64,000 nt of DNA from Paradesertivirga superstes (lineage in GTDB: Bacteria; Bacteroidota; Bacteroidia; Sphingobacteriales; Sphingobacteriaceae): positions 496,001 through 560,000 of the forward strand of contig NZ_JBBJCN010000003.1 of assembly GCF_037622515.1 (NCBI RefSeq), in the 5' to 3' direction. Below the pieces are notes generated by a model, which was given only the letters and a program-made list of their open reading frames with translations, did no database searches and was not told the origin of the DNA. Below are positions 24,370-33,056 of this stretch, in pieces (the first letter of the stretch is position 1; every line of letters starts with the position of its first letter). A program made the translations under genes and the position numbers.

Positions 24370-27300
24370 CTATAGCTTCCGTTTAACCTCAACTTGTTCG
24401 TAAGCTTCTACTATATCGCCTTCCTTAATATCATTAAAGTTCTGAATATTCAGACCGCATTCGTAGCCTTTCAGAACCTCCTTAACATCATCCTTAAATC
24501 TTTTTAGAGATGCCAGCTGACCGGTGTAAACAACAACACCATCACGTATAATACGGATATTACTATTCCTGTTAATTTTACCATCAAGAACCATACATCC
24601 GGCGATTGTTCCTACTTTAGAGATCTTAAATGTCTCACGAATTTCAACATTTGCCGTAATTTGTTCTTCAAACTCAGGAGCAAGCATACCTTCCATTGCA
24701 GCCTTAACCTCGTTGATAGCATCGTAAATAATAGAATATAAACGGATATCAATTTCTTCTTGTTCAGCAAGTTTACGTGCACCGCTCGAAGGCCGTACCT
24801 GGAAACCTATAATGATCGCATCTGAAGCAGAAGCTAACAATACATCAGATTCTGAAATCTGACCGACCGATTTATGAATAATATTAACCTGAATCTGTTC
24901 AGTAGATAATTTCAATAACGAATCAGATAACGCTTCGATAGATCCATCCACGTCACCCTTAACAATGATATTAAGCTCCTTAAAGTTACCAATCGCTAAA
25001 CGGCGACCAATTTCATCAAGAGTAATATGTTTTTGAGTACGTAGGCCTTGTTCGCGTTGTAACTGAAGTCGCTTATTTGCAATTTCACGGGCTTCAACTT
25101 CACTAGCTAAAGCATTAAATTTATCACCAGCCGTTGGAGCACCTTGCATACCAAGAACCTGTACAGGAGTGGAAGGACCAGCCTTATCAACTTTCTGACC
25201 ACGTTCATTAGTCAATGCCTTAACTCTCCCGCTAAAGCTTCCGGCTAATATCGGATCACCAACTTTCAGTGTTCCTGCTTGTATTAGAACCGTAGTAACA
25301 ATACCACGTCCTTTATCTAATGCTGCTTCGATTACTGTACCTGTTGCACGTTTGTTAGGATTAGCTCTAAGTTCCAATAACTCTGCCTCCAATAAAACTT
25401 TTTCAAGCAGCAGATCTACACCAACGCCTGTTTTACCGGAAATTTCCTGCGATTGATACTTTCCACCCCAATCTTCAACTAAGATATTCATCGCTGATAA
25501 CTGCTCACGAATTTTATCGGTATTCGCGCCTGGCTTATCTATCTTACTAAATGCAAATACTATTTGAACACCTGCAGCTTGTGCATGATTAATTGCTTCA
25601 CGCGTTTGCGGCATCACGCTATCATCAGCAGCAATCACAATAATGGCGATATCTGTAATTTTCGCACCACGGGCACGCATTGCAGTAAAGGCCTCGTGAC
25701 CCGGTGTATCCAGGAAGGTTATTTTGCGCCCATCTTCAAGAGTAACTTCGTAAGCGCCTATATGCTGGGTAATACCCCCAGCTTCACCGCCAAGTACGTT
25801 TGTTTTACGAACAAAATCCAGCAAAGATGTTTTACCATGATCCACGTGCCCCATTACGGTTACAATTGGAGCCCTTGGAATTAAATCTTCTTCGCGATCT
25901 TCCTGTTCAAGACTGGCTTCTTCGTCTTCCGGTTTAACAAACTCAATTACATATCCAAACTCATCGGCAACGATAGTAAGAGTTTCGGCATCCAGTCTTT
26001 GATTAATAGATACGAACATCCCCAAACTCATACATGTTGAAATGATTTGAGTAACCGGAACATCTATCATACTTGCCAACTCATTTGCAGTTACAAATTC
26101 CGTTGTTTTAAGTACTTTAGATTGTAGTTCGCTTTCCATTGCAGCATCTTCTGCTGACTGAGCAACATCATCTCGCTTCTGACGACGGAATTTTGCTCTC
26201 TGAGCGAATTTTCCAGACTTACCCGCTCCGCTTAAACGTGCAAGAGTGGCTTTAATCTGATCTTGTATTTCTTTTTCTGTTGGTTCTTCTTTAGACCCTC
26301 CGCCAGCTGAACGTTCGCCCATCTGAGCTTTACGGCCTCTGAAATCCGGTCGTCCGGGATGCTGTGATTTAGTTTCTCCGGTTGCTCCGGTTCCACCGGC
26401 TGCGGGTGGACGAGTTCCTGGCTGACCAGGATTTGCAGGACGAGCTGTTTGTCCCTGTCCTTGCCCCTGAACTGAAGGAGTTTGACCCGGTTGACCTTGC
26501 GGACCACCTTCTTTACGTTTACGTTTACGTTTATGGTCGTTACCAGCTACATTCGAAGAAGAAGCCACAGGCTGATCTTTACGACGACTTGACTGCTGGT
26601 TTGATAAATCTATTTTTCCGATTACATTTGGTCCTGTTAATCGCTGAGCTTTAGCTCGAATAACCTCATCAGGCTCTTCGGCTGGCTCTGAAGCCTCAGC
26701 TGCTTTTGAAACAGGTTCTTCCGGAACAACTTCTACAGGCTCCGGAGTTGAAATTACTTTTTCAGCTTCAACAGGCTTAGCCTCTTCAGGTTTAACCTCA
26801 GCTGGCTTGACTTCTTCAGGCTTAGCAGCTTCAGGTTCCGGCAATTCAATTACAGGTTCCGGTTTAATTTCAGGTTTAACTTCTTCCTTAACAGGAACAG
26901 GTTCAGGCTCCAGTTTCATTTCCGGCTGGTGCTCTGGTTCAGGATCTGGCTGCGGAGTAACAAACTCGACAGGAGCAGGTTTCTCAACTTTGACCTCTTC
27001 AGCAGGTTTAATTTCTGCACGCCCTTTACTGTTAAGTGCGTCCAGATCTATTTTACCTACAACCTTAACGCCAGGTAAAGTTCCTTCTTCAGGAGTTTCC
27101 TTAGCTGGAGCAGGCTCAGCTTTTGGCTTATCTGCAGGGGGAGGAATAAAAGATCCCGTATTTTTAATTAAGATTTCTTCTTGTTCAAAGTCGTTCCCAC
27201 GACGTGGTTCTGGTCTTTCCGGTGTAGAAAGAGGCGCATCATCACGACGTATTTTGCCTATAACAATCTGTCTTGCTTCTTCACGCACGATTTTATCACC

Positions 27301-27465
27301 CTGATACTCTTTCAGGAGGACTTCGTACATTTCCTCGGTGAGCTTTGTATTAGGCTTAGCTTCAACCTTGTAGCCTTTTTTTGTTAACGACTCTACCGCG
27401 GTTGCTAAGCCAATATTCAGCTCTTTAGCAGCTTTAAGTAAGTTTATGCTTTTACTTTCTGACAT
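24370..27465 (-). CDS. infB: Translation initiation factor IF-2
   Basis: Delivers fMet-tRNA to the 30S subunit and drives subunit joining. It has 1031 residues from the ATG at 27465 (a TTG lies one codon upstream). An N-terminal domain (LLKAAKELNIGLATAVESLTKKGY) is followed by about 350 residues of Pro/Glu/Lys/Gly-rich linker, then the GTPase with GHVDHGKT (539-546), DTPGHEAF and a G4 motif that reads SKID instead of the usual NKxD. Domains II-IV follow. Third gene of rimP-nusA-infB. Confidence 0.97.
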   Translation of the reverse strand: MSESKSINLLKAAKELNIGLATAVESLTKKGYKVEAKPNTKLTEEMYEVLLKEYQGDKIVREEARQIVIGKIRRDDAPLSTPERPEPRRGNDFEQEEILIKNTGSFIPPPADKPKAEPAPAKETPEEGTLPGVKVVGKIDLDALNSKGRAEIKPAEEVKVEKPAPVEFVTPQPDPEPEHQPEMKLEPEPVPVKEEVKPEIKPEPVIELPEPEAAKPEEVKPAEVKPEEAKPVEAEKVISTPEPVEVVPEEPVSKAAEASEPAEEPDEVIRAKAQRLTGPNVIGKIDLSNQQSSRRKDQPVASSSNVAGNDHKRKRKRKEGGPQGQPGQTPSVQGQGQGQTARPANPGQPGTRPPAAGGTGATGETKSQHPGRPDFRGRKAQMGERSAGGGSKEEPTEKEIQDQIKATLARLSGAGKSGKFAQRAKFRRQKRDDVAQSAEDAAMESELQSKVLKTTEFVTANELASMIDVPVTQIISTCMSLGMFVSINQRLDAETLTIVADEFGYVIEFVKPEDEEASLEQEDREEDLIPRAPIVTVMGHVDHGKTSLLDFVRKTNVLGGEAGGITQHIGAYEVTLEDGRKITFLDTPGHEAFTAMRARGAKITDIAIIVIAADDSVMPQTREAINHAQAAGVQIVFAFSKIDKPGANTDKIREQLSAMNILVEDWGGKYQSQEISGKTGVGVDLLLEKVLLEAELLELRANPNKRATGTVIEAALDKGRGIVTTVLIQAGTLKVGDPILAGSFSGRVKALTNERGQKVDKAGPSTPVQVLGMQGAPTAGDKFNALASEVEAREIANKRLQLQREQGLRTQKHITLDEIGRRLAIGNFKELNIIVKGDVDGSIEALSDSLLKLSTEQIQVNIIHKSVGQISESDVLLASASDAIIIGFQVRPSSGARKLAEQEEIDIRLYSIIYDAINEVKAAMEGMLAPEFEEQITANVEIRETFKISKVGTIAGCMVLDGKINRNSNIRIIRDGVVVYTGQLASLKRFKDDVKEVLKGYECGLNIQNFNDIKEGDIVEAYEQVEVKRKL

Positions 27466-27544
27466 CAAAAAAAATTACCTCTTAAAAATTTGTACAAAAG
27501 TACGTTTTTATATTGTTATTGAACAGTTAAACCTGACCAACTTA

Positions 27545-28780
27545 TTATTCAAATTCCGATTTCAGTATTCCAACTACTTCTTTTACTGTACTCTCTTCCA
27601 AATCTGTACGTCTTACCAACTCATCAACCGACAATTCAATAACTGATTTAGCAGTGTCTAATCCGATCCTCTTAAACTCATCGATAATCCAGCCGTCAAT
27701 TTCGTCAGAGAATTCTTCTAAATCTACATCTTCATCATCAACGTCAGATTCTCTGTAAACATCAATCTCATACCCTGTTAGTTTACCGGCAAGTTTAATA
27801 TTATGTCCGCCGCGGCCAATAGCCAACGACACCTGATCAGGTTTTAAATAAACCGCAGCCCTTTTATCTTCATCATCCAGTTTGATGGTGGTAATTTTTG
27901 CAGGACTAAGCGCACGTTGTATATATAGTGAGTTATTATTCGTGTAGTTTATCACATCGATGTTCTCATTCTTAAGCTCACGTACGATACCATGAATCCT
28001 CGAACCTTTCATACCTACACATGCTCCAACCGGATCTATTCTATCATCATAGGACTCAACAGCCACTTTGGCACGTTCTCCCGGCTCACGAACAATCTTC
28101 TTGATAATAATCAAACCATCAAAAATCTCAGGAACCTCCATCTCAAATAAGCGTTGCAAAAATTCCGGAGCAGTACGTGAAATAATGATCTTTGGATTAT
28201 TATTTATCATCTCAACTTTAGAAATCACCGCTCTCAGAGAATCACCCTTTTTGAAGTAATCTGCAGGTATTTGTTCAGTTTTAGGCATAATTAACTCATT
28301 GCCTTCATCGTCAAGCACCAGAGTCTCTTTTTTCCATACCTGGTAAACTTCCCCGGTAATAATCTCGCCTACTCTGTCTTTATATTTTTTAAATATTTCG
28401 TCTTTTTCAAGCTCAAGAATTTTTGAAACAAGAGTTTGACGGGCAGCTAGAATTGCACGGCGACCAAAACTTTCAAGAGTTATCTGTTCAATAAAATCAT
28501 CGCCAACTTCTAAATCAGGGTCAATTTTATGTACATCGGCAAGCTCTATCTCCAGATCATCATCCTCCGAAAAACCATCCTCCATTACCGTTCTTGTGCG
28601 CCAAATCTCCAAATCCCCATTATCAGGGTTTACAATAACGTCGCAATTTTCATCTGTTCCGTATTTTTTACGGATCATACTACGAAAAACTTCTTCAAGT
28701 ACACTAATGACCGTTGGCCTGTCAATGTTTTTAAAATCTTTGAATTCCTGAAAGGAATCAATCAAATTAATATTGCTCAT
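27545..28780 (-). CDS. nusA: Transcription termination/antitermination factor NusA
   Basis: Binds RNA polymerase and nascent RNA, promoting pausing, intrinsic termination or antitermination. The 411-residue protein has the N-terminal RNAP-binding domain, an S1 domain (VGEIITGEVYQVWKKETLVLDDEGNELIMPKTEQIPADYF), and KH domains (DPVGACVGMKGSRIHGIVREL; DQVSLAIGRGGHNIKLAGKLTGYEIDV). It ends with a single short acidic helical region. It lies 4 nt after rimP and 79 nt before infB. A terminator-like hairpin upstream of rimP could be its own target. Confidence 0.97.
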   Translation of the reverse strand: MSNINLIDSFQEFKDFKNIDRPTVISVLEEVFRSMIRKKYGTDENCDVIVNPDNGDLEIWRTRTVMEDGFSEDDDLEIELADVHKIDPDLEVGDDFIEQITLESFGRRAILAARQTLVSKILELEKDEIFKKYKDRVGEIITGEVYQVWKKETLVLDDEGNELIMPKTEQIPADYFKKGDSLRAVISKVEMINNNPKIIISRTAPEFLQRLFEMEVPEIFDGLIIIKKIVREPGERAKVAVESYDDRIDPVGACVGMKGSRIHGIVRELKNENIDVINYTNNNSLYIQRALSPAKITTIKLDDEDKRAAVYLKPDQVSLAIGRGGHNIKLAGKLTGYEIDVYRESDVDDEDVDLEEFSDEIDGWIIDEFKRIGLDTAKSVIELSVDELVRRTDLEESTVKEVVGILKSEFE

Positions 28781-28784
28781 TTTT

Positions 28785-29249
28785 CTACTTAAATGAAATT
28801 AAAACCTTTGTTTCTATTATATCACTAAAAGGTATAAAGCTTTCAACAATTTCCGCTTTCTTTCCTTTTTCTTTCACTTTCTCTTCTATTGCAATACCCT
28901 CGTCTGCAACGCTCAGGAGCTTACCCTCACGCGACTTGGACTCAGCCTGTTTAATCCCAAGGTTCCGACCAATGTTTTTTTCGTACTGGCGCTTCATCGT
29001 TAATGGAGTGTCGAGCCCCGGAGAAGATACTTCTAAATTATATGCCTGTTCAATTACATTCTCTTCCTCAAGATAGAAGCCAACATGGCGACTTATTGCA
29101 GCACAATCTCCAACGCCAATACCATTATCTCCATCAACCAGAATAATAAGAGTGCCATTTGGATACATCTTAACATCTACCAAAAACAAATCTGGTCTTT
29201 CAGAAATTTTTTCCTCAACTAAATCAATTACCCTTTGCTCAATATTCAT
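28785..29249 (-). CDS. rimP: Ribosome maturation factor RimP
   Basis: Helps 30S assembly. The 154-residue protein has the family pattern LFLVDVKMYPNGTLIILVDGDNGIGVGDCAAISRHVGFYLEEENVIEQAYNLEVSSPGLDTPL and a C-terminal SH3-like domain. It heads the rimP-nusA-infB operon. Its 5' leader carries an intrinsic-terminator-like hairpin right after the predicted transcription start. Confidence 0.95.
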   Translation of the reverse strand: MNIEQRVIDLVEEKISERPDLFLVDVKMYPNGTLIILVDGDNGIGVGDCAAISRHVGFYLEEENVIEQAYNLEVSSPGLDTPLTMKRQYEKNIGRNLGIKQAESKSREGKLLSVADEGIAIEEKVKEKGKKAEIVESFIPFSDIIETKVLISFK

Positions 29250-29280
29250 TTTTAATCCTACAAAAAGTATCTAAAATAAA

Positions 29281-29305
29281 AGAGGGGACACACGTCCCCT
29301 CTTTT
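29281..29305 (-). terminator. Terminator-like hairpin in the rimP-nusA-infB leader
   Basis: Minus-strand 9-bp stem AGAGGGGAC / GTCCCCTCT with a 4-nt loop, followed by TTTTATTTTA. It starts only about 10 nt after the predicted -7 box (29322-29315) and lies 32 nt before the rimP ATG. No other gene on this strand ends here, so it acts either as an attenuator or as a 5' stabilising structure. Confidence 0.6.
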
Positions 29306-29314
29306 CAGATGGTG

Positions 29315-29322
29315 CAAATATA
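29315..29322 (-). promoter_or_regulatory. -7 promoter box of rimP-nusA-infB
   Basis: Minus-strand TATATTTG matches TAnnTTTG exactly, with a TTTG (29342-29339) 16 nt upstream. Confidence 0.55.
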
Positions 29323-29468
29323 ATTTTTTTTATTTGTACAAAGAGAATTTTGAAAGCAAAAAGATTTATTTCTCAATACAATAGCCTTTAAATTATAAAA
29401 TTCTAAGTTTCGCAATATCAAATAAACTTAAAGTTTAAAATGATGTTTAACCTGAAACAACAAGAATT

Positions 29469-29807
29469 ATGAAATTGATAATTGAAATTTTATTAATGGG
29501 TGCTGCCGTAGCGTTGGCAGCCTTTCTTATTCCCGGAGTGCAGGTCAGTGGGTTTTTGAGTGCAATTATTGCCGGAGTGTTAATCGCTCTGGCAAATGCA
29601 ACTATAGGAACTATTTTACGCCTCCTTACATTTCCCATCAATATTTTAACGCTGGGAATCATGTCATTTATTATTACAGTACTAATGGTTTTGCTAGTAG
29701 ATAGCCTGATGGATGGATTTAACACCAGCGGATTCTTAGCGGCTTTACTCTTTGCTATTGTACTAGCGTTAATTAAAATGGTTTTTGGAATGTTTAACAG
29801 GGATTAA
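29469..29807 (+). CDS. Small four-helix membrane protein, phage-holin-4-2-like family
   Basis: 112 residues with four hydrophobic helices (about 4-22, 28-46, 51-77 and 84-108), with PGVQVSGFLSAIIAGVLIALANATIG and LTFPINILTLGIMSFIITVLMVLL matching the conserved family often annotated phage holin family 4. These are ordinary chromosomal membrane proteins of unknown role. Nothing phage-like surrounds it. It is monocistronic and convergent with the acyl-CoA dehydrogenase gene. Confidence 0.85.
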   Translation: MKLIIEILLMGAAVALAAFLIPGVQVSGFLSAIIAGVLIALANATIGTILRLLTFPINILTLGIMSFIITVLMVLLVDSLMDGFNTSGFLAALLFAIVLALIKMVFGMFNRD

Positions 29808-29858
29808 TTCTTGCGATGGTCGCCTTAGTTCCCGAATTAAATCGAATATTGCTTACCT

Positions 29859-29884
29859 ATACCGGGACAATATGAGCCCGGTAT
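29859..29884. terminator. Hairpin between convergent holin-like and acyl-CoA dehydrogenase genes
   Basis: 8-bp stem ATACCGGG / CCCGGTAT with a 10-nt loop in the space between two convergent genes. The T tract after it is weak, so terminator function is inferred from position. Confidence 0.45.
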
Positions 29885-29966
29885 ACATTTTGTACAACGT
29901 CAGAGCTCTTATGAAAGCTTGAAAAAGTCCCTATGAGTATTAACACTCAGAAATATTAAACCGCCA

Positions 29967-31106
29967 TTACTTTAAAATTTCCCTTGAAATTATCAATTTC
30001 TGGATCTCAGAAGTCCCTTCATAGATCTGGGTAATTTTAGCGTCACGCATCAGCCGCTCAACGTGATATTCTTTAACGTAGCCATAGCCCCCATGAATTT
30101 GTACCGCTTCTATCGTAGTTTTCATGGCAATTTGCGAAGCAAATAATTTTGCTTTAGAAGACGCTTCTGCAAAAGGCTGATGGCTGTCTTTCAGCCAGGC
30201 AGCTTTTAAACACAATAAACGTGCGGCTTCAATATCAGTAGCCATTTCAGCTAATTTGAAACCAATAGCCTGATGATCGGAGATAGGCTTCCCAAATGTT
30301 TTCCTTTCTTTTGAATAGGCTAATGCTAACTCATATGCTCCGGAAGCAATACCCAGAGCCTGTGCAGCAATGCCAATCCTGCCTCCCTGCAAAATTTTCA
30401 TGGCAAATTCGAATCCAAATCCCTGATTACCTATCAGGTTATCTTTGGGGACCTTTACATCAGAAAACATAATAGAATGTGTATCAGAACCGCGGATACC
30501 CATTTTATTTTCTTTGCGGCCAACCGTTACCCCTGCTGTTGCCTTTTCAACAATGAAAACATTCATGCCATGTGAACCCAATTTTGCATCGCTTTGTGCT
30601 ATTACAATATAAACCGACGCAGACCCTCCATTTGTTATCCAATTTTTAGTTCCATCCAATAGATAATGATCACCGGCATCTTTGGCAAAGGTATGCTGAG
30701 CGTTAGCATCGGATCCAGCTTCTGGTTCTGACAAACAAAAAGCCCCTAAGATTTCACCTGCGGCAAGTGGCTTTAAATACTTTTCCTTTTGTTCTTCAGT
30801 TCCATATTTTTCCAGGCCGTAACAGACTAAAGAATTATTTACAGACATTATAACAGCAGTTGAGGCATCTATTTTAGATATCTCTTCCATAGCCAAAACA
30901 TAAGAAACAGTATCAAGCCCTGAACCATTGTATTCAGGAGAAACCATCATTCCTAAAAATCCCAAATCAGCTAACTTTTTGATTTGTTCGGCAGGAAACT
31001 TTTGTAATTCATCCCGCTCTACCACTCCTGGCTTCAGCTCATTACGCGCAAAATCTCGTGCAGCCTGCCGGATCATCAAATTTTCTTCACTGAATTGGAA
31101 TTGCAT
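29967..31106 (-). CDS. Acyl-CoA dehydrogenase
   Basis: FAD enzyme that introduces a 2,3 double bond into acyl-CoA. The 379-residue protein has AFCLSEPEAGSDA, DGTKNWITNGGSASVYIV, GIRGSDTHSIMF, QIHGGYGYVKEYHVERLMRDAKI and IYEGTSEIQK, with catalytic base position E363. This fits short/branched-chain acyl-CoA dehydrogenases, and substrate length cannot be read off. It is the last gene of a minus-strand run panC-panD-rfaE2-acyl-CoA dehydrogenase, 18 nt after rfaE2. Confidence 0.95.
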   Translation of the reverse strand: MQFQFSEENLMIRQAARDFARNELKPGVVERDELQKFPAEQIKKLADLGFLGMMVSPEYNGSGLDTVSYVLAMEEISKIDASTAVIMSVNNSLVCYGLEKYGTEEQKEKYLKPLAAGEILGAFCLSEPEAGSDANAQHTFAKDAGDHYLLDGTKNWITNGGSASVYIVIAQSDAKLGSHGMNVFIVEKATAGVTVGRKENKMGIRGSDTHSIMFSDVKVPKDNLIGNQGFGFEFAMKILQGGRIGIAAQALGIASGAYELALAYSKERKTFGKPISDHQAIGFKLAEMATDIEAARLLCLKAAWLKDSHQPFAEASSKAKLFASQIAMKTTIEAVQIHGGYGYVKEYHVERLMRDAKITQIYEGTSEIQKLIISREILK

Positions 31107-31124
31107 ACTGTCAGATTAAGGGTA

Positions 31125-31625
31125 TCAGCTATTACGAATTTTCTGTTCGATAGCAGATGTAGAATATCCTGCAATATATTCTATAGTTTTCACTTGACCG
31201 CCATTCGCAAGAACTATATCCGAACCTACTATCTTATCAACAGTGTAGTCCGATCCCTTAACCAATACATCGGGATTTATCGCTTTTATAAGCTCAAAGG
31301 GCGTGGCTTCGTTAAATAACACTACCGCGTCAACGAAAAACAATGAGGCCAGCAAATGTGCGCGGGAAATCTGATTGGTAATTGGCCGGCCAGTTCCTTT
31401 TAAGGAGGATGTTGAGCTATCGCTGTTAAGGCCAACTATAAGCTTATTCCCCAGATCGGCGGCTTTAGCGAGATAGTCTATATGGCCAAGATGCAGCAAA
31501 TCAAAGCACCCATTGGTAAAAACAATCTTTTGTTCCTTAAAACGCCAAATGCTTAAAAAGGGATTAAGCTTTTCGAGGGGAAGGATTTTATTCTCGACCA
31601 GGGTAAGGTTGTCCATTAAACGCAT
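31125..31625 (-). CDS. rfaE2: D-glycero-beta-D-manno-heptose 1-phosphate adenylyltransferase
   Basis: Makes ADP-heptose for LPS core. The 166-residue protein is the stand-alone second domain of HldE: VFTNGCFDLLHLGHIDYLAKAADLGNKLIVGLNSD with the HxGH nucleotidyltransferase motif, then DVLVKGSDYTVDKIVGSD and the family-typical YSTSAIEQKI end. No kinase domain (HldE domain I) is fused, so hldA must be elsewhere. gmhA of the same pathway is at 16.6 kb. Confidence 0.93.
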   Translation of the reverse strand: MRLMDNLTLVENKILPLEKLNPFLSIWRFKEQKIVFTNGCFDLLHLGHIDYLAKAADLGNKLIVGLNSDSSTSSLKGTGRPITNQISRAHLLASLFFVDAVVLFNEATPFELIKAINPDVLVKGSDYTVDKIVGSDIVLANGGQVKTIEYIAGYSTSAIEQKIRNS

Positions 31626-31665
31626 ATATTTTTTTTACAAAAATACTTTATTTGGACAGATTGTT

Positions 31666-32016
31666 CTACTTAATCAAATGATTATCATCATCGGGGAAAA
31701 CTGATATAGGATTATATTTTCTCGCTTCTTCCATTGGCAAATGTCCATAAGACATGATAATCAGAATATCCCCAAGCTGGGCCAGTCGTGCGCAGGATCC
31801 ATTAAGGCAAATTGTACCAGAACCCCGCTCGCCTTTTATCACATAAGTTTCAAACCGGGCGGCATTATTGTTATTCACAACCTGAACTTTTTCATTGGCA
31901 ATAATATTTGCAGCGTCCATTAAGTCCTCGTCAATTGTGATACTTCCAACATAATTCAACTCCGCCTGTGTCACTTTAACCCTATGTATCTTTGACTTCA
32001 AAATCTCAATAACCAT
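31666..32016 (-). CDS. panD: Aspartate 1-decarboxylase
   Basis: Makes beta-alanine for pantothenate. The 116-residue proenzyme aligns without gaps to E. coli PanD through MVIEILKSKIHRVKVTQAEL and the self-cleavage site Y22-V23-G24-S25, where S25 becomes the pyruvoyl group. I chose the ATG at 32016. An upstream TTG (32022) overlaps a consensus -7 box TACTTTTG (32027-32020), and with the ATG the box is 3 nt from the start codon. So panD appears to have its own leaderless promoter although it follows panC. Confidence 0.95.
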   Translation of the reverse strand: MVIEILKSKIHRVKVTQAELNYVGSITIDEDLMDAANIIANEKVQVVNNNNAARFETYVIKGERGSGTICLNGSCARLAQLGDILIIMSYGHLPMEEARKYNPISVFPDDDNHLIK

Positions 32017-32019
32017 ATA

Positions 32020-32027
32020 CAAAAGTA
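32020..32027 (-). promoter_or_regulatory. -7 promoter box of panD (probable leaderless mRNA)
   Basis: Minus-strand TACTTTTG matches TAnnTTTG exactly, and only three bases (TAT) separate it from the panD ATG at 32016. Confidence 0.5.
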
Positions 32028-32077
32028 AAAAAGTTTAATTTATGATTCCATTTTAATCCCATCAACTCATTAAGCAT

Positions 32078-32917
32078 TTACTTTAAGATTATATTATCAA
32101 TCAATCTGACATGCCCTACTTTTGCTGCTACAAGGGCAACAATACCCTCTGCATCCTTCGATTCTATTGGCAAAAGAGTGGCGGAATCACATATTTCAAA
32201 ATATTCAGGAATTATTCCCTCAGTATTGCTCAATATGCCCCAGGCTTCACTCTTCAACTGTTCAATTGATAGTTGGTTGAACTTTTCACTAGTCCGAAAT
32301 AAAACTTTTGAAAGAGCTAAAGCCTGTTTACGCTCACTGTCTGAAAGATGAATATTTCTGGAACTCAAAGCTAAACCATCTTTTTCACGGACTATTGGAC
32401 ACATTACCAATTCCAAAGGCATCTTTAATAATTTCACCATATGGTCGAGAACCATCACCTGCTGGTAATCTTTTTGACCAAGAAACATATAGTCTGGTTT
32501 TACTGCATCAAGGAGTTTTTTCACGATCTGAGTAACTCCCTGATAATGACCGGCACGGAATTTTCCTTCCATGAGGTTCTCCAGATAGCCAATTTCAAAA
32601 TTCCATTCCTCCTTTTCACTATACATTTCATTCACTTCCGGAAGGAAAAGCACATCACAACGCGATGCCTTTAACAGATTAGTGTCAGCTTCAACTGGCC
32701 TGGGATACCTTTCAAGATCAATTTGGCTGGTAAATTGAGTCGGATTTACGAAAATACTGCAGACCACAATATCCGTCAGTTCAGCTGCAATTTTTATAAG
32801 CGACATATGGCCCGCATGAAGTGCACCCATGGTCGGTACAAAACCGATAACTTTATTTTCTTTACGGAAGTTGCTAAGTAAGTCGTTAAGGTCTGACTTA
32901 GATGTGAGAATTTCCAA
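32078..32917 (-). CDS. panC: Pantoate--beta-alanine ligase
   Basis: Joins pantoate and beta-alanine with ATP. The core is clear: VPTMGALHAGHMSLI (HxGH motif), FVNPTQF, DRYPRPVEAD-like ERYPRPVEAD, MFLGQKDYQQVMVLDHMV, CPIVREKDGLALSSRN. The start is uncertain. Alignment with E. coli PanC puts residue 1 at the TTG at 32917 (MEILTSKSDL), used here. But a perfect -33/-7 promoter (TTTG-N18-TAAATTTG, 32944-32915) ends on that TTG. The alternatives are an ATG at 32953 from another promoter, or an ATT at 32911. Confidence 0.93.
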   Translation of the reverse strand: MEILTSKSDLNDLLSNFRKENKVIGFVPTMGALHAGHMSLIKIAAELTDIVVCSIFVNPTQFTSQIDLERYPRPVEADTNLLKASRCDVLFLPEVNEMYSEKEEWNFEIGYLENLMEGKFRAGHYQGVTQIVKKLLDAVKPDYMFLGQKDYQQVMVLDHMVKLLKMPLELVMCPIVREKDGLALSSRNIHLSDSERKQALALSKVLFRTSEKFNQLSIEQLKSEAWGILSNTEGIIPEYFEICDSATLLPIESKDAEGIVALVAAKVGHVRLIDNIILK

Positions 32918-32944
32918 ATTTATGTTATATTCAATTTGCGCAAA
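32915..32944 (-). promoter_or_regulatory. Consensus -33/-7 promoter at the start of panC
   Basis: Minus-strand TTTG (32944-32941), an 18-nt spacer and TAAATTTG (32922-32915) fit the Bacteroidota promoter in both boxes and spacing. It overlaps the presumed 5' end of the panC coding region, which makes the panC start codon ambiguous. Confidence 0.5.
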
Positions 32945-33010
32945 GGTGGTCATTAGTAAAAAATTATCAAAGCCCCTTGCGTAATTCATTGATATATCAT
33001 ATAATATGCT

Positions 33011-33018
33011 TATATTTG
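33011..33018 (+). promoter_or_regulatory. -7 promoter box of the GT5-like gene
   Basis: TATATTTG matches TAnnTTTG exactly, 38 nt before the ATG at 33057. Confidence 0.5.
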
Positions 33019-33056
33019 CAGTCCGAAATACAATTCTATTTATCTAACATTTGGAG

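Noticed and set aside
26807..27304. 165-residue plus-strand frame rich in Ser/Gly/Thr
   Set aside because: Antisense image of the repetitive Pro/Glu/Lys linker of IF-2; composition is a by-product of the linker codons.
29469..29807. Prophage signal from a holin-family gene
   Set aside because: The family name is historical; no integrase, capsid, tail or lysis genes are nearby, and neighbours are housekeeping genes.
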